The notes under the pieces: model-generated
Databases searched by the model: none
What the model saw: only the letters and a program-made list of their open reading frames with translations
Told to the model about the DNA's origin: nothing
In this document: piece by piece, positions 40,792-47,129 of the stretch
Layout: each line of letters opens with the position of its first letter
Numbering within the stretch: the first letter of the stretch is position 1
Translations under genes and position numbers: made by a program
DNA from: Streptomyces sp. V4I2
GTDB lineage: Bacteria; Actinomycetota; Actinomycetes; Streptomycetales; Streptomycetaceae
Direction of reading: 5' to 3'
Assembly: GCF_030817655.1 (NCBI RefSeq)
Contig: NZ_JAUSZM010000003.1
Coordinates: 6,634,001-6,698,000 of the forward strand
DNA: 64,000 nucleotides

Positions 40792-43209
40792 GTGGCGACA
40801 TTGGCACGCTGGTGCTACCGGCACCGGCTGGTGGTCCTGTTGCTGTGGGTGGGAGCGCTGTTCGGCCTGGGCGCGGCGAGTTCGAGCGCGGGCACGAACT
40901 ACGCGGAGGTCTTCTCCCTGCCCAACACGGACTCCAAGCGCGCGTACGACCTGATGGCGAAGGCCTTCCCGGAGCGCGCGGGCGACACCGACACGGTGGT
41001 GTGGAAGGTCGACGAGGGTTCCGTACGGGACGACTCCGTACGGTCCCGGATAGAACCCGCGCTGCGGGAGATCGGCGGCATGAAGGGGGTCGGCGAGGTC
41101 ACCGACCCGTACGGTGAGCGGGGCGCCGCCCAGATCAGCGAGGACGGGCGGATCGCGTACGCCCAGGTCACCTTTGCCGCGCAGGCGGACGCCGTACCCA
41201 AGGACCTGGTCGAAAACGTCGTCGACACCGCGCAGGACGCCGGCGGCGACGGCCTCCAGGTCGAGCTGGGCGGCCAGGCCATCACGCGCGTGCAGGAGCC
41301 GCCGACCGGCACCGCCGAGATCGTCGGCATCCTCGCGGCGGCCGTCGTGCTGTTCCTGGCCTTCGGCTCGTTGTTCGCGATGCTGCTGCCGATCCTGGTG
41401 GCGCTGTTCGGCGTGGGCACCGGACTGTTCGGGACCCAGCTGCTCAGCCACGTCACGAACGTGCCCGAACTGGCTTCCCTGCTCTCCACGTTGATCGGCC
41501 TGGGCGTCGGCATCGACTACGCCCTGTTCATCGTCACCCGGCACCGCAAGGGCATCCAACGCGGCCTGGACCCCGAGGAGGCGGCGGTCACCGCCCTCAA
41601 CACCTCCGGGCGGGCCGTGCTGTTCGCGGGCGGCACGGTGTGCATCGCGCTCGCCGGGATGTTGGTGACGAACCTGCGCTTCCTGGACGGCGTGGTCATC
41701 GGCACCTCGCTCACCGTCGTCCTGAGCGTGCTCGCGGCCGTCACCCTGCTGCCCGCGATGCTCGGCCTCCTGGGCCACCGTGTGCTCAGCCGCCGCCAGC
41801 GGCGTCGGCTGGCCGCCCACGGCCCCGAGGAGGAGCGCACGAGCGGCCTCGCGGCCCGCTGGTCGGCCGCCGTCGAGCGCCGCCCGCGCTCGGTCGCCGC
41901 CCTGGCCGTCGTCGTGATGGCCTTCCTCGCCCTGCCCCTGCTGTCCCTGCGGCTGGGCACGGTCGACCAGGGCAACGACGACGCGTCGACGACGACCAGG
42001 CAGGCGTACGACCTGCTCGCCGAGGGCTTCGGCCCCGGCTTCAACGGCCCGCTCCAGGTGGTCGTGAACGGCGACGCGGGGGACAGCCTGGTCGCGACCA
42101 TCCAAGACACGGAGGGCGTCGCGCAGGCCGTCTCGGCTCCCCCCGCGAACGGCGTCACCGTCATCCAGGTCGTCCCGACCACCTCACCGCAGGCCGAGGA
42201 GACCGACCGCCTCATCGACACCCTGCGCGACCAGGTGATCCCGGAGGCGGGCGTCCAGGCCCACGTGGGCGGCGTGACAGCGGTCTCGAAGGACTTCGCC
42301 TCGGTCACGGCCGACCGGCTGCCGTACTTCATCGCGACGATCATCGGCCTCGGTTTCGTCCTGCTGCTGATCGCCTTCCGCTCCGTCGTGGTCCCCTTGA
42401 CGGCCGCGCTGATGAACCTGATCGCGGCGGCCGCCTCCTTCGGTGTCCTGGTGGCGATCTTCCAGTGGGGCTGGGGCCTGGACCTGCTGGGCCTCGGCCA
42501 GGAGGGCCCGATCGCGGCCTTCCTGCCGATCATCATGCTGTCCCTGCTCTTCGGCCTCTCCATGGACTACCAGGTGTTCCTGGTCAGCCGCATGCACGAG
42601 GAGTGGGTGCACACGCGCGACAACGCGCGAGCGGTGCGGGTGGGGCTGGCGGAGACCAGCCGCGTCATCAACTCCGCCGCTCTGATCATGGTGTGCGTCT
42701 TCATGGCGTTCGTGCTCAGCGGCGACTACGGGGCGGCGATGGCCGGCGTCGGTCTGGCCGCCGCGGTCGCCCTGGACGCGTTCATCCTGCGTACGGCCCT
42801 GGTGCCGGCCGCGATGCACCTGCTCGGCAACTCCAACTGGTGGCTGCCCGGGTGGCTGGACAAGCGGCTGCCGCATCTGGCGGTGGAACCGAAGGAGGAG
42901 GCGGCTGCTTCGAAGGCGCTTGCCGCGGAGGGCCCCGCCTCGGTCGTCCACGGCTTCGTCCGTACGGCGGACGGTGAGCCGGTCCCGGAGGCGGCGGTGA
43001 CGCTGCTGTCGGCGGGCGGACGTCAGCTGGACCGGGTGGTGTCCCTCGCGGACGGCTCGTACATCGTGTCGGTGCCGGGTCCGGGGACGTATCTGCTGGC
43101 GACGACGGCTCCGTCGTACGGGTCGCGGGCGCGGCAGGTGGCGGTCGGGGACGGGCCGCTGGTGTGTGACGTGGAGCTGGCAGAGGGCGAGGTGGACGCG
43201 GTCAACTAG
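40792..43209 (+). CDS. MMPL/RND-type transporter with C-terminal Ig-like domain
   Basis: 805 residues. Two MMPL repeats of six helices with large exported loops fill about residues 1-715. Family motifs are GLGVGIDYALFIVTRHR near residue 237 and GLSMDYQVFLVSRMHEEW near 590, with conserved Asp-Tyr pairs for proton relay. Residues ~722-805 add a beta-rich domain (VVHGFVRTADGEPVPEAAV...SLADGSYIVSVPGPGTYLL) typical of carboxypeptidase-regulatory-like folds. In the usual MMPL topology this tail is cytoplasmic. GTG start after GAGGGG; divergent from the two-component genes; 8-bp 3' overlap with the Uma2 gene. Confidence 0.92.
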   Translation: MATLARWCYRHRLVVLLLWVGALFGLGAASSSAGTNYAEVFSLPNTDSKRAYDLMAKAFPERAGDTDTVVWKVDEGSVRDDSVRSRIEPALREIGGMKGVGEVTDPYGERGAAQISEDGRIAYAQVTFAAQADAVPKDLVENVVDTAQDAGGDGLQVELGGQAITRVQEPPTGTAEIVGILAAAVVLFLAFGSLFAMLLPILVALFGVGTGLFGTQLLSHVTNVPELASLLSTLIGLGVGIDYALFIVTRHRKGIQRGLDPEEAAVTALNTSGRAVLFAGGTVCIALAGMLVTNLRFLDGVVIGTSLTVVLSVLAAVTLLPAMLGLLGHRVLSRRQRRRLAAHGPEEERTSGLAARWSAAVERRPRSVAALAVVVMAFLALPLLSLRLGTVDQGNDDASTTTRQAYDLLAEGFGPGFNGPLQVVVNGDAGDSLVATIQDTEGVAQAVSAPPANGVTVIQVVPTTSPQAEETDRLIDTLRDQVIPEAGVQAHVGGVTAVSKDFASVTADRLPYFIATIIGLGFVLLLIAFRSVVVPLTAALMNLIAAAASFGVLVAIFQWGWGLDLLGLGQEGPIAAFLPIIMLSLLFGLSMDYQVFLVSRMHEEWVHTRDNARAVRVGLAETSRVINSAALIMVCVFMAFVLSGDYGAAMAGVGLAAAVALDAFILRTALVPAAMHLLGNSNWWLPGWLDKRLPHLAVEPKEEAAASKALAAEGPASVVHGFVRTADGEPVPEAAVTLLSAGGRQLDRVVSLADGSYIVSVPGPGTYLLATTAPSYGSRARQVAVGDGPLVCDVELAEGEVDAVN

Positions 43210-43810
43210 CCTTCGGCTGCCCGGCCTTGAGGATCTCGTCCACGTCGAGGGTGACCTTGGCGCCGAGGGAGTCGGGCAGGGTGACGAGCTCGCCGGGAGC
43301 GTGGACGCGGTGGTTGGCGTACGTGTCCCCGGCGGGTTCGGTCAGGACGTGGAGGCGCTGATGCTGGCGGTCGACGATGACGTAGACGGGGATCTTCGCC
43401 TGGGCGTATGCGGTGACCTTGCCGCGGAGGTCGTTCTGGTAGTTGCTGGACGTGACTTCCAGGACGAGGCGGAAGGCGATTGGGTCGTAACAGTTGTTCT
43501 CGACGAGATGGTCCTCGAAATCGGCGTCCACAACAACGAGGTCGGGGATGGCGAAGTCTTCGGCGCCGGCAGGGAGCCAGAGCCCAAGTCCCTCGAGGAT
43601 TTCGGTTTCACCGCCATCCAGCCCCGCTGCAGCGAAGGGGCGCCTCAACCTGGAGAGCGCGCGAGCATGAGCACCGTTGGGGGGCGGGGACACGATGATC
43701 AGGCCTCCGATGATCTCGACGCGGTACCCCGGAAGGCGGTCCATGAGCCGGTTCGCCTCCGCGATCAGCGGACGGTCGCCATAGGGCCGCTCGACGGATG
43801 CTGCGAACAT
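43202..43810 (-). CDS. Uma2 family (DUF820) PD-(D/E)XK nuclease-like protein
   Basis: 202 residues of the Uma2/DUF820 family. Nuclease-fold markers are YRVEIIGGLIIVSPPPN, AIPDLVVVDADF, RLVLEVTSSNYQNDL (E-x-S/T) and KVTAYAQAKIPVYVIVDRQ (K and D strand). These proteins are abundant in Streptomyces and cyanobacteria; their target is unknown. ATG 43810 follows AGGAGG; two upstream starts (GTG 43813, ATG 43846) are less likely. Confidence 0.85.
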   Translation of the reverse strand: MFAASVERPYGDRPLIAEANRLMDRLPGYRVEIIGGLIIVSPPPNGAHARALSRLRRPFAAAGLDGGETEILEGLGLWLPAGAEDFAIPDLVVVDADFEDHLVENNCYDPIAFRLVLEVTSSNYQNDLRGKVTAYAQAKIPVYVIVDRQHQRLHVLTEPAGDTYANHRVHAPGELVTLPDSLGAKVTLDVDEILKAGQPKAS

Positions 43811-43901
43811 CACGTGCCTCCTGTGGGCTGGTGTCGAAAGCATCATCGTAGGCAGGCCGACTCCCCGATGTCCCGTCCGAGCCCTTTCACCCGATCGTGG
43901 A

Positions 43902-44648
43902 TCACTCCGCCCGCACCCTCGCCCCCGCCCCCGGATCCGGCATCATCTTCGTCATCCCCGGCAGGAAGTCCGTGAACAGCTCGTGCACCTCCCGCACCAG
44001 CGGCCGCAGCACCCGGAAGCGGGCCAGTGACACGCCCCGCGCGGTGAGCCGCGCCCCCCGCTCGGCGAGCCGGTAACTCCGCTCGCGGCCCTCCGTGCGG
44101 TCGAAGATCCAATACAGCACGAGCCCCATCTGGGAGAGCCACATCAACTCGGGGAGGACGTCCCGCAGTTCCTCCGGCACCTTGGTCTTCGCCCCGGCGA
44201 GCACCTGCCGGTGGATGCTGATGGCCTCCACGCGCGCGTGCTCCGACTCGGGGGAGAAGGGGCTGAGCGGGCTGTCCGGATCGGCGGCGTTCTTGAAGAA
44301 CTGCACCGCGAACTCGTGGTACGGGGTCGCGATGTCCAGCCACACCCTCAGGACGCCCGCGAGCCGCGCCTCCAGGTCGGTCTCCCGGGCCAGGACCTCC
44401 CGGACCGCCACCTGGTGCTCGGCGGCGATCCGGTCGTAGAAGCCCTGGATCAGGTGCTCCTTGCCCTCGAAGTAGTAGTACGCGTTGCCCACGGAGACCC
44501 CGGCCTCCTTGGCGATGGCCCGCATGGTCGTCTTGTCGTAGCCGCGCTCCTGGAACAGTCGCATCGCCGTCTCGAGGATGAGCGCGCGGGTCTGCTCGGA
44601 CTTGCTCGGGTTACCGCCCTCATCGGGGCCGTCGTTGTTCGCAGGCAC
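43902..44648 (-). CDS. TetR family transcriptional regulator
   Basis: 248 residues. The N-terminal helix-turn-helix is typical: TRALILETAMRLFQERGYDK, MRAIAKEAGVSVGNAYYYF and GKEHLIQGFYD. The C-terminal ligand domain is all helical. GTG 44648 lies 10 bp after the stop of the DCC-family gene, so it is the third gene of an operon whose promoter region carries two TTGAAC-based palindromes. Autoregulation is likely. Confidence 0.92.
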   Translation of the reverse strand: MPANNDGPDEGGNPSKSEQTRALILETAMRLFQERGYDKTTMRAIAKEAGVSVGNAYYYFEGKEHLIQGFYDRIAAEHQVAVREVLARETDLEARLAGVLRVWLDIATPYHEFAVQFFKNAADPDSPLSPFSPESEHARVEAISIHRQVLAGAKTKVPEELRDVLPELMWLSQMGLVLYWIFDRTEGRERSYRLAERGARLTARGVSLARFRVLRPLVREVHELFTDFLPGMTKMMPDPGAGARVRAE

Positions 44649-44658
44649 GGAACGGAGC

Positions 44659-45183
44659 CTAACGAGTGGCGCAGGTACCGCTGTCGCAGGCAGGGGGGCT
44701 GTACGTCCATCCCCGGGCGGAGTCGTACGCCCACCCGTCCGCGCGGCGGTACACCTTGCCGCTCCACTGGCCCGCGTTCGCCCGCTGTCCGTGCCACTGC
44801 GCCCCGCGCCACTTGGCCGCGGCGAGCACCGCGCCCTTGGCGAGCCTCGCCCCGGACGCCGTGCTCAGGCGGTGCGCGAGCGGCCGGTGCGCGCGCAGGG
44901 CCCACAGGGTGACGATCCAGGCGGCGGCGCCGCGGTAGACCTGGCCCGCATCCCCCACGACGGTGATCTCGTCGAGGGTGGCCCGGTGGTCGAGCCCCGG
45001 AAAGCGCCGCCGGGCCTCGTCCGACCCGGCGGGAACCGGCTCCAGCGGCACCAGCTGCGGCTGCCGTACGAGCCAGTCGCGCACGAAGGCGCACAGGGAG
45101 CACTCGGCGTCGTACAGGACGGTGAGCCGGCGGACCGGGACACGCGTGGTGCCCCGGTCCTCGGCGGGCGTCGCGGTGCTCAT
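44659..45183 (-). CDS. DCC family (DUF393) thiol-disulfide oxidoreductase-like protein
   Basis: 174 residues. The DUF393 motif is LTVLYDAECSLCAFVRDWL, with the CxxC pair and the characteristic Asp; VYRGAAAWIVTLWAL follows. The family has a thioredoxin-like fold and unknown partners. A C-terminal extension (about 120-174) holds two further Cys (ACDSGTC) and many Trp, unlike minimal members. ATG 45183 overlaps the upstream membrane-protein stop (ATGA). Confidence 0.88.
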   Translation of the reverse strand: MSTATPAEDRGTTRVPVRRLTVLYDAECSLCAFVRDWLVRQPQLVPLEPVPAGSDEARRRFPGLDHRATLDEITVVGDAGQVYRGAAAWIVTLWALRAHRPLAHRLSTASGARLAKGAVLAAAKWRGAQWHGQRANAGQWSGKVYRRADGWAYDSARGWTYSPPACDSGTCATR

Positions 45184-45575
45184 GCCCGGACCCAGTCCTG
45201 CGGCGCGACCGGCGGCACCTGCTCCCGCTCCATGACGCTCCGCCGCCGGATCCGGTTGAGCACGTACACGTTGCCCAGGTGCATGACGCCGAGCACCAGC
45301 AGCACCACGCCCAGCTTGGTCGACAGGGCCTCGAAGATCTGGCGGGTGTCCTGGATGGTCTCGTCGCCGCTCAGGTAGAGCGCGACGAAGCCGAGGTTGA
45401 CGAGGTAGAAGCCGACCACCAGGAGGTGGTTGACGGCGTCGGCGAGGCTCTCGTTGCCGCGCAGCACGTCGGCGAGGAAGACGCGTCCGTTGCGGCTGAG
45501 TGTGCGGGCCACCCAGACGGTCAGCCCGATGCTGACCAGCAGGTAGATGACGTAGGCGATGACGGTGCGGTCCAT
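45180..45575 (-). CDS. Three-helix membrane protein of unknown function
   Basis: 131 residues with three hydrophobic helices (VIAYVIYLLVSIGLTVWVA, LLVVGFYLVNLGFVALYL, LGVVLLVLGVMHLGNVYVL) and a basic C-terminus. Not recognised as a named family. It is coupled to a DCC-family protein and a TetR regulator, and downstream of two operator-like palindromes. ATG 45575; a longer open frame crosses the operators and is rejected. Confidence 0.82.
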   Translation of the reverse strand: MDRTVIAYVIYLLVSIGLTVWVARTLSRNGRVFLADVLRGNESLADAVNHLLVVGFYLVNLGFVALYLSGDETIQDTRQIFEALSTKLGVVLLVLGVMHLGNVYVLNRIRRRSVMEREQVPPVAPQDWVRA

Positions 45576-45588
45576 GCCCCACCCCTTC

Positions 45589-45602
45589 TTGAACGCGTTC
45601 AA
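45589..45602. promoter_or_regulatory. Palindromic operator 1 (likely TetR site)
   Basis: Perfect 14-bp palindrome TTGAACGCGTTCAA, 14 bp upstream of the membrane-protein ATG. Shares TTGAAC/GTTCAA half-sites with a second copy 45 bp further upstream. A TetR gene is in the controlled operon. Confidence 0.7.
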
Positions 45603-45633
45603 AATGCTGACGGGAGAGACTGTAGTCCCGTAT

Positions 45634-45647
45634 TTGAACGTGTTCAA
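45634..45647. promoter_or_regulatory. Palindromic operator 2 (likely TetR site)
   Basis: TTGAACGTGTTCAA: both 6-bp half-sites match operator 1 exactly and only the central two bases differ. The centre-to-centre distance is 45 bp. The AT-richer stretch between the sites is a plausible promoter core. Confidence 0.7.
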
Positions 45648-45679
45648 CTCCCTTGCCGGGGAGGGGCATGGGACCTGCG

Positions 45680-46090
45680 TCACGCCCTGCGCGCGAGCTC
45701 CGGCCGCTTGCTGTAGTCCGTGAGCCCGATGACGTTCCCCCACGGATCGGCGATCTCGACGGTCCAGCCGGTGGCGATCGAGAGGGGCTCGTCGAGCGGG
45801 GTGATGCCCGCGGCGGCCAGTTCCTTGGCGGCGCGGCGCGCGTCCGGTACTTCCAGCCACGCGCGCGTGCAGGGCCAGGGCGGCGGACGGTGGCCAAAAC
45901 CCTCCTCCTCTTTGAGCAGGATCCCGGGCGTCTCACCTCCGACCTTGAGCAGCGCGATCCCGCCCTCGTCGAACCGGAACCCCACCGTGAACCCGGCGCG
46001 CTCGTAGAACCCGACGGCCTCCGCGAGGTCCCCGACGGGCAGGAGGAGGTTGTCGAAACCGAGCAGTTCGTACGACTCGTCATCTGACAT
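45680..46090 (-). CDS. VOC family (glyoxalase/bleomycin resistance) protein
   Basis: 136 residues with two beta-alpha-beta-beta-beta halves: LLGFDNLLLPVGDLAEAVGFYERAGF and AWLEVPDARRAAKELAAAG, ending in VEIADPWGNVIGLTDY. The DPWGN motif is usual for this superfamily. Metal ligands and substrate are not evident. ATG 46090; divergent from the DUF4132 module. Confidence 0.88.
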   Translation of the reverse strand: MSDDESYELLGFDNLLLPVGDLAEAVGFYERAGFTVGFRFDEGGIALLKVGGETPGILLKEEEGFGHRPPPWPCTRAWLEVPDARRAAKELAAAGITPLDEPLSIATGWTVEIADPWGNVIGLTDYSKRPELARRA

Positions 46091-46208
46091 GCCATCAGAT
46101 TAGGTGCGAAGGCGCCGCTCACCGGGCGGGCTGACCGCGGGGTCACTCATTGGGCCCAGACGCCGCCCCTTCCGCCGCTACGCTGAAGCGTCGTCAGGGC
46201 TGCGGCGC

Positions 46209-46252
46209 GGGGGCGTGGATGGTTCCAGCGGGGGGCGTGAATGGTTCCAGGG
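46209..46252. repeat. 22-bp tandem duplication covering a ribosome site and start codon
   Basis: Units 46209-46230 and 46231-46252 share GGGGGCGTG-ATGGTTCCAG with two mismatches. Each contains a G-rich Shine-Dalgarno-like run and an ATG; only the second ATG (46241) is in frame with the gene. Confidence 0.8.
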
Positions 46253-46681
46253 GTCAAGGTCTTCTTCGCAGAGGTGCGTGAGACCTGTGCCGGCGTCGCG
46301 GAGAGACTGGGTCTCGAGGGTCCGGGCGAACGGGAGTCGGGTCTGCCCGTCGCCGTAGCGACCTACACCGGTTCCGGCGTGAAGTACGAGGTCGTCCTGG
46401 GGCTGTGGGACGGCTACGTCGAGATCCACGCGTGCCGCGAGACGCCCTCCACCCTGTGCAAGGTGAGCGTCGAGAAGCTGGCGGTCGCCGCGGGCGCCGT
46501 CGAGAAGCCCGGCGGTGTCTCGTTCAGCGCCCGCAGCCTCAAGCGGATGCGGAAGTCCCTGGCCGGCCAGCTCCGTTACGTCGAACTCGTGCATCCGCTG
46601 GTGACCGACGACGCGGAGGCGGCGCTGGAGCTGATGCGCAGGGCGGATGCGCGGGAGTGGAGCAAGCCTCTTCTGAAGTGA
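46241..46681 (+). CDS. Hypothetical protein, first gene of the DUF4132 module
   Basis: 146 residues, soluble, alternating strands and helices: VAVATYTGSGVKYEVVLGLW, then YVEIHACRETPSTLCKVSVE and a C-terminal helical part with VELVHPLVTDDAEAALELM. No family recognised. ATG 46241 is in the second unit of a 22-bp duplication. It precedes by 55 bp a second small gene that is coupled to the DUF4132 gene. Confidence 0.72.
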   Translation: MVPGVKVFFAEVRETCAGVAERLGLEGPGERESGLPVAVATYTGSGVKYEVVLGLWDGYVEIHACRETPSTLCKVSVEKLAVAAGAVEKPGGVSFSARSLKRMRKSLAGQLRYVELVHPLVTDDAEAALELMRRADAREWSKPLLK

Positions 46682-46736
46682 CCGGTGCATGCCCTGTCCG
46701 GGGGCGTTGTCAGTGGTGCCTCGTACTGTCGACGGC

Positions 46737-47129
46737 ATGGGAATCGTGACGTTCGTCGACGAGACGACAAGCGGGAGCCGCACTGACGGCTGGGGGCTCG
46801 AGATCGCCGAGGAGCGGCTCACCGTGCGCGAGTTGGTCCGGCGCCGGGTGTTCCAGGAGGTCGCCGAGTACAACGCGCGTACGCCGGGCGTGTTCCAGGG
46901 GCTGGTGCAGCCCGAGGACGCTGAGCGGGAGCTGAACGGGTACGCGATGCGGACGCCGCGGCGGATAGACCCCGAGGCGCAGACCGAGCTTGCGCTGAAG
47001 GCCTTCGCCGGCAACGGCTTCCTCGTGCTGGTCGAAGACCGCCAGGTCACCGACCCCGACGAGGAGATCGAGCTCGCACTCGGCACCGAGGTCACGTTCC
47101 TGAAGCTCGTTCCCCTGGTGGGTGGCTGA
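46737..47129 (+). CDS. Hypothetical protein coupled to the DUF4132 gene
   Basis: 130 residues. The start GIVTFVDETTSGSRTDGWGLEI resembles a short beta-rich adaptor, followed by a helix-rich ELVRRRVFQEVAEYNARTP and the C-terminal GFLVLVEDRQVTDPDEEIEL. Not assigned to a named family. Its TGA overlaps the DUF4132 ATG by one base (TGATG), so the two proteins are produced together and probably interact. Confidence 0.75.
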   Translation: MGIVTFVDETTSGSRTDGWGLEIAEERLTVRELVRRRVFQEVAEYNARTPGVFQGLVQPEDAERELNGYAMRTPRRIDPEAQTELALKAFAGNGFLVLVEDRQVTDPDEEIELALGTEVTFLKLVPLVGG

